A stretch of DNA of 64,000 bases. It comes from Iris pallida (lineage: Eukaryota > Streptophyta > Magnoliopsida > Asparagales > Iridaceae). A model generated the notes under the pieces. That model worked only from the letters and a program-made list of their open reading frames with translations, was not told the DNA's origin and searched no databases. Positions within the stretch are counted from its first letter, which is position 1; each line of letters begins with the position of its first letter. Below, one piece after another: positions 12,564 through 23,843 of this stretch. The position numbers and the translations under genes were made by a program. The stretch lies in assembly GCA_029216955.1 (NCBI GenBank), contig JANAVB010023996.1, positions 18,553,242 to 18,617,241 of the forward strand, given 5' to 3'.

Positions 12564-13069
12564 ATCTATCCACCTTAAAAAAATTTCGTCCTCGAAATTA
12601 AAACAAAGCAAACACAGGAAACACATGCAGAAAATAATCTCATTCAAATACTTTTCAAAAAAAATCAGCAATAAAAAAAAATCTCTTTGAGGCACATCAA
12701 ACATTTGTAAATAAAAACTGATACGTGTCCGATACGGATACAAAACCATCACAAAATCATACCTATCAAAGGTCAAAATCAACAATCACCAACGCAATAA
12801 ATATCAAAATAATTCAAAGAGGTCAAATGCAAAATATCCTTAGGCCAGAAATGACATTAAAATATCCTAATCACATGGTTAGGCTCTTGGTCAAACAGTC
12901 TTTAGGGTTTCACTAGCAAAACATCAAAATCACAAGTCATGATTTTAAATAGTTTTAAAATAATTTAAAAATTACCAAAAATTATATCATGATTTAAATG
13001 TCAAATCAATTAATGATTAAAATTACAAAATTTTAAAATTACCCTCATTTTAGAAAACTGGGTGTTACA
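12564..13069 (-). repeat. Relic LTR stub between two polypurine tracts
   Basis: Reading on the minus strand, a polypurine tract (AAGGTGGGTAGACTT, near 13070-13085) is followed at 13069 by an LTR start, TGTAACACCC, of the copy 1 type. About 240 bases of that LTR follow. Next comes a segment with CGGACACGTATCAG, like 34015-34030. A second tract (AAGGTGGATAGATT, 12564-12578) then leads to the true 3' LTR. This looks like an old LTR mostly deleted and trapped inside the internal region. Confidence 0.65.
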
Positions 13070-15218
13070 AGTCTACCCACCTTAGAAAAATTTCGTCCTC
13101 GAAATTAAAATTGTTCATACTCCTTCTAGGTCAAACCCCCACAATCAAGTCTCAGAACATGAACAAATCATACCATTAAAAAGGACGACATACAGGGTCA
13201 TGGCATACGGTGGTAGTGAAAGTCTCATCTAGATATACTAGTTATGCTAACCGAAACGGTCATAGGGTTTCAAAACACACAAGCAATCTAGGGTGCTAAA
13301 CTAGAAAAGATACAAAAATAACAATCATCAAGACTGTAAGGCGGTCTACCATCCTATATGAAAACTGATACTTATCAAAAAATAAAATAAAGATAACTAC
13401 CAATTATCTATAAAGGGGTACTATTCAAGGAAAAATCAAAATCAAAATTTTAAAAGCACAAATGTCCAGCATTGAAATCCAATCATATTATATATAGAGA
13501 GAGAGTATTATAGAGGGAAAAGCTAGCATTATGTAACTGTTATGTGGTTTGTGTGGGTGTCACTATACAGGGTTATAGCTTTAGTAATGAAAGGTTAGAC
13601 CCAATTTTAGTTCAGCATTTACATACAAGAATCTGAAATAAGCTAACATTTAAACCAATGTAATATTAACCAACCCAATGTTTATCACAACCTAACATGT
13701 AAGAGTATAAACCTAACATCATATCCCTACATACAACAATGTACATAGCTCCAAAATATTACATTTAAAAAAAATAAAACAGCAAATTGAACTAAACATT
13801 TGGAATCCAGTATTAAAGGTTAATATGTACACAGTCGTAGATTTGACAAATTCAAATACAAAACTCAACCAATTTTTTTGAATTGAAACCCTATGTATAA
13901 CATACATGTGCAGTGATGTAAACATAACTAATAACATGAAATTTATATTTGAATTACAAATTTTAACTGGAAATGCAGAGAACCAGTCTCTGTTACTGTA
14001 CTGTATCAGAAATATTGAGGTTTTGAAAATTTAAACATCAACAACATATTAATATGTATTTAGATAGGTTGGAAATTAAAGTGTAGCATGCATACGTGTC
14101 AGGCAAAGAGTCTGTGTCCACTATAGATATATTCTCATGTCCCAATATAAAAATCAAATTCTACATCAAGACCAACATTTAGATTCCTACCAAGATTGCA
14201 AAGTAGGTGATTGACATAATCAAGACAGTTTTATTATTATTATTTAATACAAGAATAATAGCAAGAAAGTAATAACGATAAAATCTGTTTTGCTTATCTG
14301 TTTAAAGAAGGAACCATTTTGAAACCCAAAACTATAATATCAATTACAAGATAAGGTCTAGCAAAATCATCGGTTCATTGTATTAAGAAGAAACTCATAG
14401 CAAGAAGTTACACAAGAGTTTATAAAAACAACTAAACCTACTCCTAAGTTAAATAATGAGAAGCAAAACAAAACAAACAAATAATAATTTTTTTTGAAGG
14501 ACTGGAACAAAAGTAGAGAAAACATGTTCAAAAATATTTAAGGTACAATCTGATAATCATATGCCTCTATACAAAATCATGGTACTCTAAATCCTCGTCA
14601 TACTAGTAAGCAAGGCTACGATAATCATAGAGTCCTCGACTTAGGCACATACCTCTAGAATCATGGTATTTAAAATTTTCGCGATGCTGCTAGCTTGGCT
14701 GCGAAAATCTTAAATTCCCACACCCGAGAAATATATCCAAAATCCGACTATATGTCCTTACCATGCTGGCTAATGTGACTGTAGAAGACTAGATTTCATA
14801 ACTTAGATGAACTAGCCCATATGATTTCATCTTGACAAAAATTAAATTAAATCAACAATGGATACCCAAAAAACAAATTTATCAACGAACATCAAGATTC
14901 AAAACTGAACAATAATCCATCAAATCATACAAATACAAACTCGGATGCAACAGCTAACATCAAGATTCAAAACTCCACAATCATCATCAAAATCAAGTTC
15001 AACAACAGAAAGTAAAGATAAATCAAATCAAGGTAAGAAGAGTTTTTCAAATCGAAGTTAAAATAAGATTCTCAAGGGTCGTCCCAGGAATCTCTCAAGG
15101 AATCATAACTGTGATTGAGTACCTTCAAAAATATCCTAATCCTACTGCAGGCTGTAGTGATACTCTAGTTCGAATACCACTACATAAACTCGACCTGCAT
15201 GGGCCACCACTAAAAACG
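13070..15218 (-). mobile_element. Internal region of family A copy 2
   Basis: This is the inverse of much of 1-2458. Its start (right end) carries the conserved post-LTR motif seen at 37116 and 31166. No open frame longer than about 70 codons and no retrotransposon protein motif is present, so it appears non-coding. A short GA-rich run lies near 13497-13507. Confidence 0.75.
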
Positions 15219-18200
15219 TGTCACGACCCGCACCCTAGAGTAAGGGCACGAGACGTGGGTATGTCCAGCCTACGCCACAGTGTCGGCGGTTGAACACTGT
15301 CCTAGGTCAAACATCTAACAAAATAAAGGTACCTGTATAGTATATACTCTCCGAATGGAGGTGACATAGCAGATACAGTCTCAATCACATCTAAGGTAGA
15401 GCATGATAAAGATAGATAAAACATGAAATCCAAAAGAGATACAGCAGATAAAAGTCTAAGTATCTAAGATACACAAACCTAGAAATACATCTCAAAGCTC
15501 AAATACAGTAATCCATCAATACAACTCAAGACAACTGGAAATAAACTATGAGCAAAAACCTAGCTATCTATACAACCTCTACTGTGTCTCCTCTAGGCTA
15601 GCAGGCAACCTCCAGGCTATCTATAAAATTTATCAACAGGTCCAGTCAGGACAGGAACGAGCACAATCTCATCTAGAAAACCCAAGTAAATGACAGAGAA
15701 CTATAAAGCAGTTATAGACAGTTGTATTGATGAATATGGAAGTTTATATTCAGGTGATGGTAAGAAAGACAGATAAAGTGCATGGAAAGTAAATAACTAA
15801 ACAAGAGAAGAATCATAGCAATGAAGACTGTAAAAAGAGAACTAGCTGAACCAGCATAATATGATATAAAGTCCAAACAGCAATGTAGACAAGTGTAACT
15901 CCAATGTAAGTCCAGTACAAGATGAATCTAATATAAGATGAATCCAGTAAGGGACGATTCTAGTTATAGTGATCAATGATTCCAGGGTGAGTCCAGCCTA
16001 TACTCTAGCAGTATGTTTTAAAATACCGAGATCGACATGTAAACGGCTATGGGTAATACGGCACATCACACACCTGGCCGGGTGTGAGATGGCTATTTTT
16101 CCAGTTTGATTCCAACATAGGGGTGATTCCAGAATTGGGGTATGTCTACATGTCTTACTCTAGTATTTTCCTTCCCAGCAAGTGAATCCAGAAATCCGAT
16201 ATAATGATTCAAGATGAGTCCAGCCAGTAATATGATGATACCAGTAAATGATTCCAGAATGATTCCAGTAATAGAGGCCAGATAATAAATGTGTGTCATA
16301 TACATGAATCCATAATATCCATAAGTGTTGTAATAGAGAATCGCATACAACTATCTAGAACTGAAGTATAGTAATTGACAAGTAAATGAGAGAACTATCA
16401 GATAATGTACTCGCCTGCTATCTGAATGTCCAAAGGAAATATACTGTCCGAGGAGAGGTGTCTGGCTCCTATTTAGAACAGCACAAATCACAACAAGTCC
16501 AAAATGGTAAAATAAAGCTCTACTATGCATTCTACATGATTGTAGGTCATTCTAGGTCAAAGTTAACTCTTGGTCAACTCTGGTCAACCGTACTAGTCAA
16601 ACTAGGTTAACTAGGCAGTACTAGGTCTAAACCTAGACTAACAAGTCTCATTAGGCCTAACCAAGCCTAAACTATCACTCACAAAAAATCACAAAGCTAC
16701 ACAAGTTATCAAACATACATTACATATATATTCATATATATTTTTATTGCAAACAAAGTGCATAAAGACAAGGAGTGAGTGATACATGAATGTAGATATG
16801 GCAATGTGTATATAGCAGTACAATGTGTTCAAGTGTGAGGAGGTTATGTTAGAAGGATAACATTTAGCAAGGGTTCATTGTGTCACATAGAAGAAATAAC
16901 ATGTAAAGCGTAGGTTTAGCATGTGTGTGTGTGGGTGTTAGTCATATCAAAAGTGTTTATTTATACGTCAAAGGGTTTACTCATAATAGTAAGTAGGTTT
17001 TATGTGTGTTCATGCTTGGGGTTACTGTCAACATGTAGAAGGGGGTTTTAACATATAAACATGGTGCTAAGTGCTAATATGGCATCATACATTCCTATCA
17101 TGTTGGCATTCATATATAGCATACATTCATACTTGATTACGTTACTTACTTACATATGGATACTTGCATACATGTTTCAATACCTTGCATTACCCACATG
17201 CTTGTATTTCATCCATTCATTCATGCATTGTATTGCATTCATTCATTCATTCACTCATGCACCTATACATACATATTTGAATACATTATATACTTTCATA
17301 CATTATATCATTTATGCATACTCTATATTATATTACATTCTCTTAACACACACACACATATATATACACATGTATACATACATATTTGTACATACAAGGA
17401 TATACAAAATGCATATGTCGTATAGTAATCTTCTACTTAAAATCAATACTGTACAAATTAAGCATTCATTAAATTCTAGGATTAAAGTATGTTATAGATC
17501 TTTGTGTTAGCTTTCCGAAACTTTAAACGGATCACATTTTCGTGTCCGAAAGCTCCCGGAATCGCAAAAACACCGAAACGCGTTCGTCTTTCGTACAACT
17601 GACACTCAAATAATTTTACAGAAAGTTTCAGAATGCATTTAGCTTATTAAAATATATATTTGGAAAGATACGGTTCTTTTAAAAAAACAGAGATAAATCA
17701 GAGTTTTAAGCTAAAAGTTATGACATTTCTAAGTTGCTATTGCTACTAAAAACGTGGATAAATATTATGACAAATTTAGGTAGTTTGAGACAAAAGAAAC
17801 ACAAGTATATAACATAATATATCAAGAACTCACTCTCTACACTAATATATATATATATATATGAGACACTATAGAACACAACTCCAATACAAAAATATGA
17901 GATTAAACATGTAATAATTCATTCATACATAACAACAACACATAGTGTGTCCAAATTTGGGGTTTTCCCACATGGACACAACCACAACACAATTGACACT
18001 CCTGTGACCTCCAAATGGACATGAAATGGACACAAATGGAGATACAACCATAGAGGTCATTCCTATGGGTTCCAAATATTCCTATATGCATGTAGGGATG
18101 GATTAGAGGAGAGATTATACCTTCCGGAAGAGAGATTCAAAAGAAAATCCTTCTGACACGACATCGACACGTAGAGATTCTAAAAGGACACGAACGAGCT

Positions 18201-18806
18201 CCGAATCCTCCCAAACTTGGCTAACACCCTCTAACCATAGAGTAGAGAAGAAATGAAGAAGATTTGGTAGAAGAAGGGGTTGATTTGGAGATGAAATCAA
18301 TGGAGGTTCATCTCTAAATTAATTTGGGGAAGAACAAGAGAGAGAAAGTGTATGAAAACAAATGAATGAAGGAGTGACTCACTCCTTATGCCCCCCATAG
18401 GTGGCTGCCCAAAAATGGTGTGGTGTCTCATATTTGAATGTCCAAAATGCCCTCCACTAATCTATTTGATTTAAATTAGGAATGTATTAAAGGTTGAGGT
18501 CAATTTAGTCTAATTTTAAGTCTCTAATTAAACTAAACCTATCCATAAATAATTAGTCTAACTACTAACTAAAATTAATATCATGTGGACTAAAATTAAT
18601 ATCATGTGGGCTATGCCTAATTAGTGTGTGGATCCCACTAGAGTCAAACTACACCCCAGGTCTCCGTTTCAAGTCGGATAGAGTTGAAATTCGAACCCGA
18701 CTCAAATAACCCCAAAATAATATCATAAATAATAAAATAAATTTTAAAAATATTCAAAAATGTAAAACGATAAAAATACCCCTGTTTCTGAAAACTGGGG
18801 GTGACA
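15219..18806 (-). repeat. 5' LTR of family A copy 2
   Basis: On the + strand it runs TGTCACGACCC to GGGGTGACA, then the duplication AGCGC. It contains four [A/G]GTCAA motifs (TTGAC[C/T] on the element strand) at 16555-16600. The open frames at 17061-17510 and nearby come from CATT/ACAT low-complexity repeats and are not convincing genes. Confidence 0.88.
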
Positions 18807-18811
18807 AGCGC

Positions 18812-19934
18812 TAGTTGGTCGATGGCACATCTTGTAAAATAGGCTTGAAGGCATTCTGATAGTGTGTCTTTGTAATCCTACCATAAAGTTTTATGTTATA
18901 ATTAGTTCAAAGAGAAATCTACTAAGCATCTAACTTTTGGTTCAAAGGAGGATCACTGACTGGGAAACTATCAGGTAACAGTGGGTACTTGTTCTCCGGA
19001 ACATGGAAGGGATACGGACCCATAACCACTGTTGTCTACTATGTATTTCTGCAAAAAAAATAGATCTTGTGGAAGGTTGGCTTAAACGCCTTAATGAGTT
19101 CTCCGGCATAGTGAATGCCTGGTTTGCTTTACAGGAAGCACGGTAGAGCAGCACTACAAAGAGTGAAACTCCATGCTACAGTGGGGTGACTCCACCATGA
19201 GGTTCCCAGGTCTGGGGTAATGCCTCGGCTTTGCAAGCCAAGTTATAGCGGCGTAGCACCGCAAATAGGCAGGTAGCCTAATGCTGTATGACGTAATTAA
19301 AGAGTTGTAGACAGCACTACAAAGGGGAGGATGGCCCCATGTTACAGTAGCATGACACCACGATGAGGTACCCAGGTAGAGGTAAAGCCTCGGCCTTGTA
19401 AGCCATGTCATTGCGAGGTAACACCGCAAGGAAGCCTTAGGCTTCATGCTGAGTAGATTGGTACTACAAAGAGGCTGAAACCTCATGCTACAGTAGTATG
19501 ACACTACGATGAGGTTCCCAGGTAGTGGTAATGCCTCGGCTTCAGGCCATGTCTTAGCGGCGTAGCACCGCAAGTAAACGCAAGGCTTTATGCCATGTCT
19601 CTTTAATAAAGAACTTACCTATAGTGTATGGAAAGAGATATCAGGTCGTCTCTTGAGGGTAAACTTGTAGATGCCTAAAATTATATACTGAAACCAGGCT
19701 GGCACAGGGCCTTTAATGTGCAGCCATAAGCACACGTAACTATACTTTATGAGTGGAAAGAATTACAATTGTGGTGCATAATTCAAGGCGTAGTCCATTC
19801 TTGTATCACATTGTTATTTAACCCGTACGGGAAGATTCAAGTCGTCAGCGACATCTATCCTAATGCAAAATAGACGGTTACTGTAGGGGACGCTCAACCC
19901 TGGACACATATATATGTTGTGATATGTGGGAAAT
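18812..19934 (+). mobile_element. Copia-1 pol tail and 3' untranslated region
   Basis: After the AGCGC duplication the pol frame resumes, but with an immediate TAG, followed by the residues LVDGTSCKIGLK. This matches the usual copia ending, TKGL followed some residues later by MGLK. The rest has no coding signal and holds the triple repeat at 19153-19590. The bases before the 3' LTR (ATATGTGGGAAAT) act as the likely polypurine tract. Confidence 0.75.
19153..19590 (+). repeat. Three imperfect tandem repeats of about 140-160 bp
   Basis: Units begin near 19153, 19314 and 19453 with CACTACAAAG or CTACAAAG. Each contains CCATG/TCATG...ACAGT, then GATGAGGT or CATGAGGT, CCCAGGT, GCCTCGGC and (C)ACCGCAA. 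The minus-strand open frame across them (19154-19573) follows the repeat period and lacks any family motif. The repeats sit in the Copia-1 3' untranslated region. Confidence 0.8.
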
Positions 19935-20178
19935 TGTTGGTGCTTTCTTTACATGGAGAGAGCTTGCTCTCAACATGCCTTGTAAAAGTTTAGTCCCACA
20001 TCGGAAATACACCATGAGTTATCTCAACATATATACTTGGTTGTGTTGTTGAGAGATGCACATGGGGTGGTGACCCAAGAAGGAAACCATGTGGGTGATT
20101 TTACTAGGAGGTAATAATAAGGCTCCAAGGATTAAGCATTAATGCTTTTGTCATTCTCTTGGATTAATTCCATTTGGA

Positions 20179-20201
20179 GCTAAGCCCCAAAGGGGCTTAG
20201 C
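20179..20201. repeat. Perfect 10-bp hairpin present in one LTR only
   Basis: GCTAAGCCCC, a three-base loop AAA, then GGGGCTTAGC. The matching place in the 5' LTR (near 4171-4180) lacks it. It abuts the GACTCG/GGGCTC run. Confidence 0.85.
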
Positions 20202-20262
20202 GACTCGGACTCGGACTCGGACTCGGACTCGGGCTCGGGCTGGGGCTGGGGCTCGGGCTCAT
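20202..20262 (+). repeat. Hexanucleotide run (GACTCG then GGGCTC)
   Basis: About four to five GACTCG units pass into GGGCTC/GGGCTG units. The 5' LTR has a shorter version near 4184-4207. This is microsatellite growth after insertion. Confidence 0.8.
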
Positions 20263-20308
20263 GACGCGTAATATGGCATTTTGTTGGTGTACTTAGCACG
20301 TCAGCAGT

Positions 20309-20408
20309 CATGCGGCTCATATGCGGCCATGCGGCTCATGTGAGTCATACGGCTCATGCGGTCCATGCGGCTCATGCAGCCTATGAGGCCATGCGGCTCA
20401 TGCGGCCA
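20309..20408 (+). repeat. ATGCGGCTC array in Copia-1 3' LTR
   Basis: CATGCGGCTC and variants (CATACGGCTC, CATGCGGTC, CATGCAGCC) are repeated head to tail. This is the counterpart of 4261-4361, with different unit substitutions. Confidence 0.75.
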
Positions 20409-22238
20409 GACGGCTGCTGCTGCTTCCGTATAGAAGGCTCCGCTGACTGTGCAGGCTATAAGTCAGTTATGGAAAGACTGATTCAATGCGATTAATTTCA
20501 TTGCCATCTTTGTGGGATTTGAATTAATTTCGTTGCTATCTTTGTGGGATTTGATTCAATCTTTCCATAACTAAAGAGGCAGCTAGGGTTTCCACCCTCT
20601 CTCTAAATATACTCTCTTCTGGCCTCCTTTGTGGAGGACTACAAATTTTATAAGTCAGAAAAGAGAGAGAGGGAGCTGCTGCCGTCATTGCAAGTCCATC
20701 CGAGGAGTCAGAACAGAGGTGACTTCGAGCGTTCCACAAGTTCTTCAACTTGCTGGTTCCGGGAAGCAATTTGTGTGGGGCGAATCTTGCTTTGAGCAAC
20801 GGTGTTTTGACACCCCAGCAACTTTTCTTTATCTCATCTTTCTCTAGATTATTGTAACTCGTTCTGTTCCAATTGCAACACGTCTGCAAGGAAGAACGAG
20901 ATATCTTCTCTTCTCTATTTCCCTCCTTCATATTGTAATCTGGCGATTTAGTTTTTTGTATCATCATAGATCTTGAGTTTGATCTCTGCAAAATTATTGT
21001 GTGACTCTCATATCTTGATTGCATCAGTTTTTCATCTTTGGTCAAGCCCCGGGACTAACACGACATACTTTAATCCTAAAATATAGTGAAGGCCCAATTG
21101 GTACAGTATTGATTTTAAGTAGAAGAGTGACTATACGATATGGACATTTTGTGTAACCTATGAGCCTATGTAATATGTATATTAAATGAATATAGAGTAT
21201 GTAATGCATGATATGTTAGATGAATGAAATGATATATATGATATGTATCCTCTTTACATTAATGTATATATATGGTTGAATGCAAGCATGTAGGAATGTA
21301 ATCAATGTAATGTATATAAGCAATGCATAAATGCATACATGAAAGAATGATATACAATGTATGCATGAAAGTATATAATGAATGCTAGATATGAATGCAA
21401 GGTATATATGTAATGATAGATTGAATGTATAATGTATAAATAATGTAATGCAATATATAATGATCACATGTTTGGTAATGCAGAGTATATGATGCAAGCA
21501 TGTATATGTCCACTGTTTTCCCTTTTTCTTACATTTTTCCTTCCTTTCCTTTCCATTTCAGTTTTTCTCTTTTTTTCCCTCTTCTATTTTTACATGTTGT
21601 ATACAATGTATATAATGTATAGATGTATGTAAGTATGTAATATGTATGAATGACATGTATGTAATGAAAATAAGTATATGCATGCAACTTAATAATATGT
21701 GAATGGATATAATGCATGAACTGAAGTATGCATGTATATGAGATATGAATGAATGATATATATATGAGTTAAGGTAATGTAATGTATGTATTCACATATA
21801 TTTTGAGTTAAATATATGAGTTTGTATGCATATATTATATGTATGCATGTATGCAGGAATGAATGTAATATAATATAGAGTATGCATATATGAATATAAT
21901 GTATGCAAGTATATAATGTATTCAAATATGTATGTATGCATCTATGTATGTATGTATAGGTGCATAAATGAATGCAAGTATGCATATATGATATGTATGT
22001 AGGCATGTATGCAATGTATGTATGTATACATGATATGTATGTATGCATCTATGCAATGTAAGTATGTATGTTTGTATTTCTATAAACTGAGTTAACCTAT
22101 AACCTTTTACTCCTATGCATTCATACACCCTTTGATACCATGTATCCCATGTCACATACACCTACCTATCACTAAATCTGAGAACATTAACATATTTCAC
22201 ACACATGCCAAACACACACATACTCACTTACTCTTTTA

Positions 22239-22359
<121 letters not shown>

Positions 22360-22567
22360 CTTTCCTATATATATCTATATATATGAATATGTGAATGTGA
22401 ATAATATACATACATTATATGACTAAGTTTGTGTGCCTTATTAGCTTATGGTTTAGTTTTATGCTTGGTTTAGCAAGTGACTTAGGCGATGAGTTAGTAG
22501 CTATCATGGATACTTGATTTGCATATAATTAGTTTGTTTAGACCTAGAATTAACTAACCTAGACTAG

Positions 22568-22683
22568 TTGACCATTGTTGACCCAACCCTAGCTAGTTTG
22601 ACCACAGTTGACTAGAGTTGACCTAGTTTGACTTTATAGTTGACCAGAGTTGACCAAGAGTTGACTTTGACCTAGATTGACTT
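22568..22683 (+). promoter_or_regulatory. Dense W-box array in family A copy 1 LTR
   Basis: I count eleven TTGAC[C/T] motifs in about 116 bases, all on the + strand (element sense). CTTTATAAC lies about 50 bases downstream. TTGAC[C/T] is the established core for WRKY transcription factors. That the array drives stress-responsive transcription is inferred from the family, as in some known plant retrotransposons. Confidence 0.6.
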
Positions 22684-23843
22684 AGAATCATGTAGATTGC
22701 ATTATAATTTCAATTACCATATAAATTGAACTCTTTATAACTTGTGTTGCTATAACTAGGACTCTGTGACTCCAGTTGGCCATCTTTTCATATCAGCTGT
22801 TCAGGGTGTCAGGCGAGTATATTCTCTGACCGTTGCATACTTGCTAGAACTTATATTCCTGCCCTAGATTACTTTACTTGTATGTTGTCACGTTGGTAAC
22901 ATGGATTGGTACTATATGGATCTTTTCATGAGATGTTATCCCCCTCGGGAGCATCAGGTACTTCATGTCTTGTGTATTTCACTTACATCATGTATCGTCA
23001 TGCTTTACTATTCATGTATACTCTGGAGTTTCATGTACTCTCATGTTCACAGAGCCCCTATGAATCAATTTCACGTGTGCTCTCATCTATGAGGCAGTGA
23101 GATCTTGAATCTTAACAGAACATGTCTGGATCCTTGTGTATTGATTATGGATGGGTGAGTAGAAATAGCATGTGAATAATTCAAAGTAGTATAATCATGT
23201 TCAACCTCTCTTGAATCACCTCCAGTTGTTCACATGTCTATCTTGTACTCTGATTTACTAGTTACTGATAGTTCTCTACTTATAGTAGATATTTCTATTA
23301 CAGTTATCTCATTTACTTCATGTACATTCCTTCAGTTATTCATATATCGTACTCTATTGCATGTTTATTTTCTTCTGACATGATATGAACTGCATGAGAT
23401 GTATTGTGCTCGTTCCTGTCTTGACTGGACCTGTTGAAAATATTACAGGTAACATAGAGATTCACAGCTAGCCTAGAGACTAGTAGAGCTTGGAGTAGAT
23501 TGCTAGTTTATGGTTTAGTTTTCTCTGTTGGAACTTGTATTATAATAAGTGGAGATTTGAGTTGTACTTGAGATTGTTTGAGATATTATTATTTTAGAAG
23601 TTTATTTAAGTTATTGTTTTGAGTTTAGTATAGACTTCTGTGTTATTCTATCGTGCTATTTCTGCCTTAGTTGTGATTGAGACTGTATTCTGTATTGTGA
23701 CCTCCACTCGGAGTTTATATACTGTATAGGTACCTTATATTGTTAGATGTTGAGACTTAGGACATCGTTCTACTGTCGACATTACGACGTAGGCTGGACG
23801 TACCCACTTCTCGTGCCCTTATTCTAGGGTACGGGTTGTGACA

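Larger units (their letters stand above)
8897..18806 (-). mobile_element. Family A copy 2, non-autonomous Tekay-derived element nested in Copia-1
   Basis: Two LTRs of 3667 and 3588 bp with ends TGTCAC...GTGACA flank 2655 bp of internal sequence that encodes nothing recognisable. The duplication AGCGC brackets the element. The polypurine tract at 12564-12580 reads on the minus strand, so the element points right to left. It is related to family A copy 1, whose LTR hosts Copia-1, so a member of the same group inserted into the element that had interrupted its relative. Mobilisation by enzymes of an autonomous Tekay relative is inferred. Confidence 0.9.
3933..21060 (+). mobile_element. Copia-1, a Ty1/copia element split by a nested insertion
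   Basis: Two LTRs of 1114 and 1126 bp, each running TGTTGG...CTAACA, are flanked by the duplication CGACA. Between them are copia gag and pol remnants (5070-8896) in the order gag, protease, integrase, reverse transcriptase, RNase H. The element is interrupted at 8897-18806 by family A copy 2; without that insert it is about 7.2 kb. The pol motifs resemble the Tnt1/Tork group, but the lineage is only a guess. Many stops and frameshifts, and LTRs that differ in several repeat counts, show that it is old and inactive. Confidence 0.9.
19935..21060 (+). repeat. 3' LTR of Copia-1
   Basis: It matches 3933-5046 with the same ends. Differences from the 5' copy are a perfect hairpin at 20179-20201, a longer GACTCG-type run at 20202-20262, two rather than three 32-bp repeats (from 20491), and a changed ATGCGGC array (20309-20408). 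Confidence 0.9.

Noticed and set aside
19154..19573. A 139-codon minus-strand frame
   Set aside because: It tracks the three tandem repeats in the Copia-1 3' untranslated region and has no recognised domain.
21216..22048. Several minus-strand frames of 60-120 codons rich in H, Y, I and T
   Set aside because: They come from TATG/ATGT low-complexity LTR DNA, and similar frames occur at 10733-11193 and 17061-17510 in related LTRs.
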